Shown here one piece after another: positions 1 to 7,255 of a stretch of DNA of 64,000 nucleotides. Numbering within the stretch: the first letter of the stretch is position 1; every line of letters starts with the position of its first letter. The notes below the pieces were generated by a model that was not told the origin of the DNA, did no database searches, and saw only the letters and a list, made by a program, of their open reading frames with translations. Source of the DNA: Paenibacillus sp. L3-i20 (lineage in GTDB: Bacteria; Bacillota; Bacilli; Paenibacillales; Paenibacillaceae); assembly GCF_022180385.2 (NCBI RefSeq), contig NZ_BQME02000002.1, positions 1,240,001-1,304,000 on the forward strand. Direction: 5' to 3'. The position numbers and the translations under genes were made by a program.

Positions 1-135
1 TTTATCGCAAGATGCACAGCCGCGAAGATCACTAACATCTTTGCATTAGCTGCCAATAATAACAAACATTTAGACGCAGACACAAGACAACAATTTAGTT
101 ATGTGAGAGCACTATCTTTTTCTCACTTCACTTAA
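1..135 (+). CDS. C-terminal fragment of an unidentified protein
   Basis: The window opens inside a reading frame of 44 codons that ends with TAA. The fragment is of mixed composition (Ala, Asn, Ser and aromatic residues) with no recognisable domain. It reads in the same direction as the LRAT-like gene that follows and probably belongs to the mobile element. The start is outside the window. At this length an accidental open frame cannot be excluded. Confidence 0.4.
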   Translation, partial: FIARCTAAKITNIFALAANNNKHLDADTRQQFSYVRALSFSHFT

Positions 136-269
136 TGTTGCCTCGTATTTTGCGTCTTTTTTGTTGCCGAAAAAGGAGGTCGATAGTATGTAATATCGTA
201 AATAAACATGATTTCCAAGAGAGATTCCGAGACGCTTGCTATTTCATTTAAAAAAAGGAGAGAAAACCA

Positions 270-761
270 ATGACTGACTGGTTAATATCCACAATCGAAT
301 CTATACGTAATCGTATAATGACTAGAGAAAACCTTGAACCCTCATACGGAAGTGTTATTTATACAGAGTTAGGATTCGGTTCGATGGAGCATTCCGGTAT
401 TTATATATCGGACGGTAAGGTAATCTGCTTAGGTGGAGATGGTCAGATTCGTCAGGTAACTTTGAATGAATTTACAGGACATATTACGACCTTTAACCAT
501 GAAATATATGTTCCCTGTTACCCAGATTGGGATGGAACAATTGGATTTCCAGAGGTTGCCTATAGAGCCTCGGATATGGTAGGCCAACACCGTAATTACA
601 ATCTGGTCATGGATAACTGTCACCAATTTTGCGCAGGCTGCTTGATCGAAGATTCCGAAAATTCTATTAATTTTATTTGGATGCTTAAGGATCTTGTAGA
701 GCGTAAACATGGTGAAAAGGTGCTATGGAAAAAGTGGAATTGGAAGGAAAAGTACAACTAA
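270..761 (+). CDS. LRAT-like (permuted NlpC/P60) domain protein
   Basis: A 163-residue soluble protein with the signature of lecithin:retinol acyltransferase-like, circularly permuted papain-fold enzymes: a histidine in MEHSGIYI (His41) after an initial strand, and an NCHQF motif (Cys117) resembling the family's NCEHF catalytic cysteine motif. Known members act as acyltransferases or thiol hydrolases on lipids or peptides; the substrate here is unknown. There is no signal peptide or membrane segment, so a cytoplasmic role is expected. The start has a clear AAAGGAG box 12 bases upstream. It ends just before a stem-loop terminator and is convergent with the replication gene. In this position it is probably element cargo. 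The family call is fairly firm, the function open. Confidence 0.7.
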   Translation: MTDWLISTIESIRNRIMTRENLEPSYGSVIYTELGFGSMEHSGIYISDGKVICLGGDGQIRQVTLNEFTGHITTFNHEIYVPCYPDWDGTIGFPEVAYRASDMVGQHRNYNLVMDNCHQFCAGCLIEDSENSINFIWMLKDLVERKHGEKVLWKKWNWKEKYN

Positions 762-768
762 TTCAGTT

Positions 769-803
769 GGAGAACAGGCTAACAAGATTCCTGTTCTCCT
801 TTC
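769..803 (+). terminator. Terminator between convergent genes
   Basis: Ten-base arms GGAGAACAGG and CCTGTTCTCC flank an 11-base loop and are followed by TTTCT. It ends the LRAT-like gene and overlaps the 3' end of the convergent replication gene, whose stop codon lies in the loop. Confidence 0.7.
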
Positions 804-1837
804 TCGTCATAGTTTGAGTCAATGTCTTCCATAATCAATTCATATAAATTTGTCAATTTATCAATTCCCCATTCTACTGGTAGCGTTACAGGGTTAATAT
901 TCAATTTACGAAGTTGATTCAGTCTTTTGCTAAATTGATCTGCTGCTTTACTTTTGTTTCTATCCTCTGTGTAGAGTTCTTTTGCTCTCCATACACTTCC
1001 TGCAGTATCTACTAATCTAATAAGTCGTTCCAATGCCATTCTCTTTCCTTGAGAGCTTACCTTTTGACGAATCAAATATATAGCATCCTCCATTTTATAG
1101 TAATCGCCTGCCCCGACAATCAATCGATAAAACTTCAGCACTTCCTTTTCATAGTTTTCATGGTTCAAAATATCCTTTACAGTTTCACTTATATTCCTTA
1201 CTTGAGTTTCAAATCGAATTATTCCCCTAGTTTCTGAAAAATCAGCAAAGCTTTTATTAGAGTTACTTTGTCTGAGAACTAAAGTCTCATATCTGTTATA
1301 CCAATTAACGGTTTTATTCTTACTCTTTAAATAAACATTTGTCTCTGACTCCCAATATTTCCTTGTAATTTCTTCGTTTAGAAAATATTCTGGTACATTG
1401 CCTTTTTTAAATAAGATCATATATGTCGGAATAAGATCTTCCTTAACTCGTAAATCAACAGCAAATTCCACTCTACTAGCTTGCCATTGAAAAAAACAAG
1501 GTACAGTCAGCCCAAGTAAATCCTTGAGCACATAATTGAAATTTCTGCTAACTTCAATAAATTCTTTTAAAGCCGTAAGTTTGTAATACCCTTCTTGATC
1601 TATTAGTAACTTCGGTCTTAATCGTATCTCAATCCGTCGATAGTCCCACTTATTTTTTCTCAACCTGATATCTCGGAAGCCATACTTTGACAAACCGTTT
1701 GTCACATATGCGGTCTTGTCATACTTGTCTTTTCTTAACTGACTTCTAGTTCCTTTAAAGTAATTTTGAATTTTCTGAAACGCATCATCATATTCAATAC
1801 GTGTCATCCTATAGCAAAGAAATAATTTGTCTATCAA
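779..1837 (-). CDS. Replication-initiator-like protein (phage gpII/RCR type, tentative)
   Basis: About 352 residues, basic and without membrane segments. Parts recall the phage/plasmid gpII/X-type replication proteins: an SRVEFAVDL segment, followed further on by an NKTVNWYNRYE segment and a GIIRFETQVR strand, the order and spacing typical of that family's arginine- and tyrosine-containing core. Such proteins nick DNA to begin rolling-circle replication. The start is set by an AAAGGAG box 9 bases before a TTG; further upstream codons lack a ribosome binding site, and a downstream ATG at 1807 is an alternative. It lies beside another unknown gene and near an iteron-like repeat array, which fits a replication module of the mobile element. 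The assignment rests on weak motifs. Confidence 0.5.
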   Translation of the reverse strand: MIDKLFLCYRMTRIEYDDAFQKIQNYFKGTRSQLRKDKYDKTAYVTNGLSKYGFRDIRLRKNKWDYRRIEIRLRPKLLIDQEGYYKLTALKEFIEVSRNFNYVLKDLLGLTVPCFFQWQASRVEFAVDLRVKEDLIPTYMILFKKGNVPEYFLNEEITRKYWESETNVYLKSKNKTVNWYNRYETLVLRQSNSNKSFADFSETRGIIRFETQVRNISETVKDILNHENYEKEVLKFYRLIVGAGDYYKMEDAIYLIRQKVSSQGKRMALERLIRLVDTAGSVWRAKELYTEDRNKSKAADQFSKRLNQLRKLNINPVTLPVEWGIDKLTNLYELIMEDIDSNYDEKGEQESC

Positions 1838-1944
1838 TAAAAACACTCCTTTGACAAACCCACACTCCCCGCTTATCTTGATGCACAAAAGCAAGTGGCG
1901 GAGGGGGTATATTATTTAAGTCAAAGAAATGTTACAGAGCATAT

Positions 1945-1980
1945 AAAAAAGTACAAGGAGCGATTACACCATCCTTGTAC
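1945..1980 (-). terminator. Terminator of the unknown 321-aa gene
   Basis: On the minus strand a stem GTACAAGGA / TCCTTGTAC with a 12-14-base loop is followed by six T residues. It lies just after the stop of the upstream unknown gene and before the replication gene. Confidence 0.8.
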
Positions 1981-2004
1981 TCTTGTAAAGATTTTACATC
2001 TTCA

Positions 2005-2970
2005 TCAATTTATTTCAGCCTTCGTTAGAAAATCATTCATGCTTTCTTTCTTAATCATCAACACACGCTCTTTTTTTCCAGCGTATACAGTTGAATTCCG
2101 ATCTGCTCGTTTAACTCCTGTTTTCCTCTCTTCATTACTCTCAAATATTTCGTATTCGATTAAATACTCGTCAATTTGCTTGTCTTTCATTTTCAAAATA
2201 TACTGCCTATTTTCGAGAATACCTCTAATCCATTTCCATGTACTAGCATACGGAAGATAAAAATAGTCATTATCTTCCCAACCCCAGTTTTGCTCCTTAT
2301 CTATTGGCTCTGTATAAAATGGAATGAGCTTATATTGTAATGTATATTCCTTTAGCAACTTAGCAATTTCTACAGGATCTTTTTCTAAACCATATTTATC
2401 TTGATTATCACGATCTCTACTATGTAACAAATCAAAAATATGTCTTTCATCAATATGATCAATTGCATCTTCGTCCTCAAGCCAGTAACTATCATAATAA
2501 ATTTTGACTTCTCTTTTCTTAAGGATTCGCGTAGACAATTTAATAGCAATTCGAAGATATTTATATAAATCCTTAGTATAAAGAAAAAGATCACGATCTA
2601 AATACTCGATACTCAGCCAGTTGCCCTTCTCAATTGCTTCATCACTTAGATTAACAAAATTACGCTTATATTTTTCATCACTAAACTTAGAGTAAATGAC
2701 CAAACCAAGCCCACTTTCATGAATTTCGCTTCCGTCATCATACATTAGTCTATAAATTGGAACAGCAAAGAAATTGCATACTTTAATTACATTTTCCTTT
2801 TCTTCTTGCTTAAGTAATACAAGGTTCCCTTCTTCATCGATATGTAGATTTTCCTTATGATATATTCGATTCAATTTCAATATAGTGTCTTCGGTTAGAG
2901 ATTCAAATTTTGCAGTCTTGATTTTATCAACATACTTTTCAATGAAATCTGACGTTGTATAAATGTCCAT
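2005..2970 (-). CDS. Unknown element protein, 321 aa
   Basis: I do not recognise this protein. It is soluble, rich in Lys, Glu, Asp, Ile and Tyr, with several Tyr/Trp clusters (for example WGWEDNDYFYLPY) and no obvious nuclease, helicase or HTH motif. A good GAGGTG box lies a few bases before the ATG. It is transcribed with the replication-initiator-like gene in the same direction but a terminator separates them. Its promoter must lie in the region it shares with the divergent excisionase gene, next to the GGAAC repeat array. Its position suggests a regulatory, replication or cargo role in the element, but nothing in the sequence decides. Confidence 0.75.
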   Translation of the reverse strand: MDIYTTSDFIEKYVDKIKTAKFESLTEDTILKLNRIYHKENLHIDEEGNLVLLKQEEKENVIKVCNFFAVPIYRLMYDDGSEIHESGLGLVIYSKFSDEKYKRNFVNLSDEAIEKGNWLSIEYLDRDLFLYTKDLYKYLRIAIKLSTRILKKREVKIYYDSYWLEDEDAIDHIDERHIFDLLHSRDRDNQDKYGLEKDPVEIAKLLKEYTLQYKLIPFYTEPIDKEQNWGWEDNDYFYLPYASTWKWIRGILENRQYILKMKDKQIDEYLIEYEIFESNEERKTGVKRADRNSTVYAGKKERVLMIKKESMNDFLTKAEIN

Positions 2971-3156
2971 ACTTTCACCTCATTGTTATTTAGTTCAGGT
3001 ACGTTCTCCGGTTTAATCTAACGAATTATAAATTATAACCATTGAAACAAATCATTAAAAAAGTAATCTAATTAATGATTCTGTGAAAATACAAATTAGC
3101 TTTGACGCGTACAAAACACAATATAATACCTTTTATAATCTACCATTTCAATCTAT

Positions 3157-3186
3157 GGGAACTTAGGAACGAGGGAACTTGGGAAC
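3157..3186. repeat. Four GGAAC iterons at 8-bp spacing
   Basis: GGAAC occurs at 3158, 3166, 3174 and 3182, exactly 8 bases apart, so that two 14-base units GGGAACTTRGGAAC stand in tandem with two bases between. The array lies in the 315-base gap between the divergent unknown gene and excisionase, about 100 bases before the latter. It could be an origin iteron set, excisionase/integrase accessory sites or an operator. Confidence 0.75.
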
Positions 3187-3285
3187 AGCATCTTAGAAAA
3201 GAATAGGGTTATGATATTAAGTCTGTATTTAACAAGTCTTGGAATCTATATTATAAAACAGAATATCTATGAAAGGAATGACTAC

Positions 3286-3501
3286 ATGTTTGCAAACTAT
3301 GATGATGTTTTGACAATCGAAGACATGATGGAGATTCTATCTATTGGACATAACAAAGCTTATGAGTTACTTCAAAGCGGACAGGTCAAAGCTTTCAAGA
3401 TAGGTAAAGCTTACCGTATTCCTAAAATCTGTATTAGAGACTATGTGTTAATTAAAGTACAAAAGGATATCAGATTATATAAAAAAGAACTTGATAACTA
3501 G
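3286..3501 (+). CDS. Excisionase-family DNA-binding protein
   Basis: A 71-residue protein with a single winged helix-turn-helix of the MerR-like excisionase class: LTIEDMMEILSIGHNKAYEL followed by a wing QVKAFKIGKAYRIP. Such proteins bend DNA at the attachment site and direct the neighbouring integrase toward excision, and often also regulate it. The start chosen has an AAAGGA box 8 bases upstream; an earlier in-frame ATG at 3211 lacks one. It lies 145 bases before the integrase in the same direction with a terminator between, so the two are probably transcribed separately or by read-through. Confidence 0.85.
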   Translation: MFANYDDVLTIEDMMEILSIGHNKAYELLQSGQVKAFKIGKAYRIPKICIRDYVLIKVQKDIRLYKKELDN

Positions 3502-3589
3502 CATGATATAGAATCAGCTTGATAAACCAATTATTACATTTCACATCCTATAGTAAAAAGCAATTCATCTAATAACAGTTTTGCAATCG

Positions 3590-3616
3590 GCAGGGGCTAT
3601 GGCTCCTGCTTTTTTG
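3590..3616 (+). terminator. Terminator between excisionase and integrase
   Basis: GCAGGGGC and GCTCCTGC arms around a short TAT-G loop are followed by six T residues. It may limit integrase expression by read-through from the excisionase promoter. Confidence 0.75.
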
Positions 3617-3645
3617 TATTCATATTCATATAGGAGGCATTAAAT

Positions 3646-4767
3646 ATGCAGATGAAAGTAAATAAAGACGTAAAAAATGGAACGTATTGGTTTGTAGTTA
3701 GCGCAGGGAAAGATGAGAACGGCAAACGAAGACAAATTAAGCGACGTGGATTTCAAACTGAAAAAGAAGCGATGCGTGAAATGCGAAAAATACTAACTCA
3801 GGTTGATGACAATAACTACGTAAAAAATTCAAATATAAAATATACTAACTTTCTTGAGGGAGAGTGGTTAGCAAGTAAGGCAATAAAGCTTAGGGACGTG
3901 ACACTGAAGACCTATAAATCCAATATCGCTAAACATATTATCCCCTACTTTTCAAACAAAGAAATGGGGAAGATCACGACACAAATGATTGAAAAATTTT
4001 ATGCACACCTCTCTATAGAAACCGGTCTAGCCGAACGAACTATACAAGACATTCATAAGATCATTAAGAGTTCGTTCAAGACAGCAATTAAACGTAAATA
4101 TCTCTCTTACAATCCAGCAGCTGATGCAGAAGCTCCCAAAGTACCTCATAAAGAAATGTCCGTTTGGAATCTTGAAGAAACCACTAACTTTCTAAAACTT
4201 GCAGAAAAAAATGATCTCCATATTGCTTTTCATCTTGCCTTAACAACGGGTATGAGGCAATCTGAAATTTTAGGGTTACGCTGGAAGGATATTGACTTCG
4301 AGGAAAATGCTTTGCGTGTTCGTCAAACGTTAAGCCATGATGGTAAGCAGTTAATCACAGATACAAAAACTAAATCCAGTGCTAGAACGATTTCTTTAAT
4401 CGGAAGAACCTTGGATGACTTGAGGAAACATCAAAAGATTATTAAAAAACAGAGGCTTCTGGCTGGCTCCCTTTATCAAGATAATGATTTAGTGATATGC
4501 ACCAAATTTGGAAAGCCACTCAATCCCCGTAATCTGCTCCGTACGTTTTATAAACTAATGAAAAAAGCTGATGTACCCAAAATTCGTTTCCATGATTTAC
4601 GCCATACAGTGGCAACCCTTATGCTAGCACGAAATATTAACCCTAAAGTGGTAAAAGAGATTCTTGGCCATTCGGACATCCGAGTCACCCTTGATACCTA
4701 TTCCCATGTTTTACCTTCTGTTCACAAAGAGACCGCTACGCAATATGGTGAGATGCTTTTTGCTTAA
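3646..4767 (+). CDS. int: Tyrosine site-specific integrase
   Basis: A 373-residue tyrosine recombinase that would insert and excise the element. Three parts are visible: an N-terminal arm-binding beta domain (GTYWFVVSAGKDENGKRRQ), a SAM-like core-binding domain at about 65-165, and the catalytic domain with Arg204 (TTGMRQSEILGLRW), Lys243 (TKTKSSART), His316-Arg319 (HDLRHT), His342 (LGHSDI) and nucleophile Tyr352 (DTYSHV). All catalytic residues are present and the length is normal, so the enzyme should be active. An AGGAGG box lies 9 bases upstream of the start. The gene is followed by two GTGTGACCA direct repeats, probably arm-type binding sites, and by the 3' end of a tRNA gene, the expected target. 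Confidence 0.95.
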   Translation: MQMKVNKDVKNGTYWFVVSAGKDENGKRRQIKRRGFQTEKEAMREMRKILTQVDDNNYVKNSNIKYTNFLEGEWLASKAIKLRDVTLKTYKSNIAKHIIPYFSNKEMGKITTQMIEKFYAHLSIETGLAERTIQDIHKIIKSSFKTAIKRKYLSYNPAADAEAPKVPHKEMSVWNLEETTNFLKLAEKNDLHIAFHLALTTGMRQSEILGLRWKDIDFEENALRVRQTLSHDGKQLITDTKTKSSARTISLIGRTLDDLRKHQKIIKKQRLLAGSLYQDNDLVICTKFGKPLNPRNLLRTFYKLMKKADVPKIRFHDLRHTVATLMLARNINPKVVKEILGHSDIRVTLDTYSHVLPSVHKETATQYGEMLFA

Positions 4768-4777
4768 TCTAATAAAA

Positions 4778-4811
4778 ATCCGCTCAGTCAAAAATATTTC
4801 AATGAGCGGAT
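4778..4811. terminator. Stem-loop after integrase
   Basis: Perfect 9-base arms ATCCGCTCA and TGAGCGGAT around a 16-base loop just after the integrase stop. The T-rich tail is on the minus-strand side (TTTTATT), so it may stop transcription coming out of the chromosome or act as a bidirectional terminator. A role as a recombination accessory structure is possible. Confidence 0.5.
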
Positions 4812-4893
4812 ACGTTGTTATAGGAAACATGCACACTTACATTTCATGTGGTTTTACTCAATTTTTCCAAATTACCCTCTAAAAAAATGCTAT

Positions 4894-4914
4894 GTGTGAC
4901 CAAACGTGTGACCA
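4894..4914. repeat. Direct repeats, probable integrase arm sites
   Basis: GTGTGACCA occurs twice, 12 bases apart, between the integrase stop and the tRNA 3' end. Short direct repeats at this place are typical arm-type binding sites for the N-terminal domain of tRNA-targeting integrases. No functional evidence is available from the sequence alone. Confidence 0.5.
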
Positions 4915-4952
4915 CGAAGCAAATCTAAGCAAAATTAAAGTTCTTATACAAC

Positions 4953-4976
4953 AAAAAACACCGGGAATCCCCGGTG
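4953..4976 (-). terminator. Terminator of tRNA-Ala
   Basis: Minus-strand stem CACCGGG / CCCGGTG with a 4-base loop, followed by TTTTTTG. It lies 16 bases after the CCA end of the tRNA. Confidence 0.8.
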
Positions 4977-4991
4977 TATAAGGTGTTGTTA

Positions 4992-5067
4992 TGGTGGAGC
5001 CTGGGGGGATCGAACCCCTGACCTCTTCGCTGCCAGCGAAGCGGTCTCCCAGCTGAGCTATACACCC
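4992..5067 (-). tRNA. tRNA-Ala(GGC), probably attachment site, acceptor stem impaired
   Basis: A 76-base cloverleaf-like sequence ending in encoded CCA. The anticodon arm is sound: CTTCG/CGAAG stem and loop CTGGCAG give anticodon GGC (alanine), and the T loop TTCGATC is standard. The acceptor stem is not: 5' GGGTGTA faces 3' AGGCTCC, giving two G-C pairs, the G3-U70 alanine identity pair, one wobble and three mismatches. The base of the T stem (A-C) and one D-stem pair (C-C) also fail. The faults lie mostly on the 3' side facing the integrase, as if the element replaced the native 3' end with a different tRNA tail. It may be non-functional. Confidence 0.75.
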
Positions 5068-5091
5068 AATAAATCAGATTGTAGGTCAGCG

Positions 5092-5130
5092 AAAAAGGGG
5101 CAAGCACGACTGTAATCGCCTGCAAGCCCC
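5092..5130 (-). terminator. Candidate terminator downstream of the exporter operon
   Basis: Minus-strand stem GGGGC / GCCCC with partly paired interior (GCAGGCGA / TCGTGC) followed by TTTTT. It lies about 245 bases after the ABC exporter stop; the intervening 245 bases show no gene. It is upstream of the tRNA, so it would also insulate it. Confidence 0.5.
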
Positions 5131-5374
5131 TCCCTACTTATCTACATGATAGTCTTCAATGTGCAGCCCTAACTTTCGCAGGTTTGCTCCTTTTTAATGT
5201 ATATATGACTATATTAATGTGTAATTCACCTACACCAACGAGTATCAATCCCATTAAATACGTAGATGTCTTACCTCCACCAAACAAAACATTGTAATAC
5301 AATTGTACGGAATAGACTCGTAAACGTAATGGGAACGAAAAGCTGAAAGGCATGAACATTACTTAATAGACGTA

Positions 5375-7255
5375 TTAACCTACTTCTTCCTCGCCCTCAG
5401 AGAACTGGCTGTTGTACAAGCTTTCGTAGAAGCCATCTTGAGCTAACAACTCATCATGCGTGCCTTGCTCAATAATATCGCCATCCTTCATAACAAAAAT
5501 GAGATCGGCATCGCGAATTGTCGACAGACGGTGAGCAATTACGAAGCTGGTACGTCCTTTCATTAGGTTCGCCATCGCTTTCTGAATGAGAATCTCAGTA
5601 CGCGTATCAACCGAGCTTGTCGCTTCGTCCAAAATTAGAATTTGTGGATTCGATAAGATCGCACGCGCGATTGTAAGCAACTGCTTCTGGCCTTGTGACA
5701 TATTGCTTGCTTCCTCGTTAAGGACCATATCATAGCCGTCTGGCAGTGTACGAATGAAATGATCCACTTGAGCAGCCTTAGCCGCTGCGTAAATCTCTTT
5801 ATCAGTTGCATCGAGCTTTCCATAGCGAATATTTTCCTTAATCGTATTGTTATACAACCAAGTATCCTGTAGCACCATACCGAATAGCGATCGCAAGTCG
5901 TTGCGAGCGAAGTCACGAATATCGGTGCCATCGATCATTATTGCACCCTCTTGAATATCGTAGAATCGCATTAACAGCTTAATGATCGTTGACTTTCCAG
6001 CACCTGTTGGTCCAACAATAGCAACTTTTTGTCCTGGCTTTACGCTCGCTGTAAAGTTGTTAATAACAGACTTTTCTGGATTGTATCCAAAGTGTACATC
6101 ATTAAATGTTACGGAACCTTTAACTTTAGAAATACTTACAGGTGTTGACGTATCTGCCGTTTCTTCCTCTTCAGCCAAAAATTCAAATACACGCTCAGCA
6201 GCAGCAACAGTTTGCTGCAAGACATTCGAAATATTCGCAACCTGTGCAATTGGCTGTGTGAACTGACGCATGTATTGGATAAAGGCTTGGATATCACCTA
6301 CAGAGATTCTGCCATTTACAGCTAAGTAACCACCGAGAATACAGATAGCTACATATCCAATGTTACCGATAAAGCTCATAATAGGCATCATCATCCCGGA
6401 CAGAAATTGTGATTTCCATGCGGATTTGTACAGCTTCTCATTATGCTCATCGAACTTCTTAATAGACTGTTCCTCACCATTAAATGCCTTCATCACCATA
6501 TGGCTTCCGTACATCTCTTCGATATGTCCATTTACATGTCCGAGAGACGCTTGTTGGTCAACGAAATGCTTTTGCGACTTCTTCACTACTAACATAATTA
6601 AGATCATAGACAGTGGCAGTACGCCAAGCGCCACTAACGTCATCTGCCAGCTAATCGTGAACATCATAATCATGATCCCAATAATACTTGTTACTGAAGT
6701 AATGATTTGGGTCATACTTTGATTCAAGCTGTTGCTGATCGCATCAACGTCATTTGTTACATGAGACAGCACTTCGCCATAACTTTTTTTGTCAAAATAT
6801 TTCAAAGGCAACTTATGAATCTTCTCCGAGATATCGCGTCTCAGATTATAAGTAACCTTCATCGCAACATTAGACATGATATAACCTTGAATATAAGCAA
6901 ACAATGCACTAATGATATAGAGTGAAACTAGAATGATCATTATTTGACCTACAAAACCAAAGTCAATGCCGTCACCATTACCCGAAATTACATTCATGAC
7001 ACCTTCGAATACTTTGGTTGTCGCTTCACCGAGTATTTTGGGACCCAATATATTAAATATGGTAGATCCAATAGCAAACAGGATGACAAAGAACACTGCA
7101 ATCTTATATCGGCCCAAGTAAGAAACCAGCTTCCTAAAAGTCCCCTTAAAATCCTTCGCCTTCTCACCTGGCATCATCATGCCTGGTCCACCTGGTCCGC
7201 CGCCCATCGGTCCGTTGCTTCTCGGTTTTTTAAACTTGGAGGCTTTATCGCTCAT
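5375..7255 (-). CDS. ABC exporter half-transporter (canonical Walker B subunit)
   Basis: A 626-residue half-transporter: a Pro/Gly/Met-rich N-terminal tail, six membrane segments (about 45-350) and a nucleotide-binding domain. Walker A is GPTGAGKST, Walker B ILILDEATSSVD with the catalytic Glu, and the switch is IAHRL. The signature is MSQGQ instead of LSGGQ. The partner encoded just upstream has the converse defects, so the two form a heterodimeric exporter with one active and one degenerate ATP site, as in BmrCD or TM287/288. The start overlaps the stop of the partner gene (ATGA), showing translational coupling, with GGAGG upstream. A MarR gene heads the operon. Likely cargo is drugs or lipids; the substrate cannot be told. 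Confidence 0.93.
   Translation of the reverse strand: MSDKASKFKKPRSNGPMGGGPGGPGMMMPGEKAKDFKGTFRKLVSYLGRYKIAVFFVILFAIGSTIFNILGPKILGEATTKVFEGVMNVISGNGDGIDFGFVGQIMIILVSLYIISALFAYIQGYIMSNVAMKVTYNLRRDISEKIHKLPLKYFDKKSYGEVLSHVTNDVDAISNSLNQSMTQIITSVTSIIGIMIMMFTISWQMTLVALGVLPLSMILIMLVVKKSQKHFVDQQASLGHVNGHIEEMYGSHMVMKAFNGEEQSIKKFDEHNEKLYKSAWKSQFLSGMMMPIMSFIGNIGYVAICILGGYLAVNGRISVGDIQAFIQYMRQFTQPIAQVANISNVLQQTVAAAERVFEFLAEEEETADTSTPVSISKVKGSVTFNDVHFGYNPEKSVINNFTASVKPGQKVAIVGPTGAGKSTIIKLLMRFYDIQEGAIMIDGTDIRDFARNDLRSLFGMVLQDTWLYNNTIKENIRYGKLDATDKEIYAAAKAAQVDHFIRTLPDGYDMVLNEEASNMSQGQKQLLTIARAILSNPQILILDEATSSVDTRTEILIQKAMANLMKGRTSFVIAHRLSTIRDADLIFVMKDGDIIEQGTHDELLAQDGFYESLYNSQFSEGEEEVG

Larger units (their letters stand above)
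1..5003 (+). mobile_element. Right part of an integrated mobile element (tRNA-associated)
   Basis: The stretch holds an excisionase and a tyrosine integrase pointing at the 3' end of a tRNA gene on the opposite strand, a classical layout of integrative elements and prophages. Upstream lie a replication-initiator-like protein, a repeat array, an unknown protein and an LRAT-like cargo protein. No capsid, tail, conjugation or relaxase genes are visible, so phage, ICE and satellite cannot be told apart. The left end and left attachment site lie outside the window. The right boundary within the tRNA is inferred, not seen as a duplicated core. Confidence 0.75.

Noticed and set aside
1..5003. Insertion sequence or transposase in the element
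   Set aside because: No DDE transposase or terminal inverted repeats seen; the recombinase present is a tyrosine integrase.
5156..5359. Small minus-strand open frame between tRNA-Ala and the exporter operon
   Set aside because: No convincing start signal or protein-like pattern; the region probably holds only a terminator and spacer.
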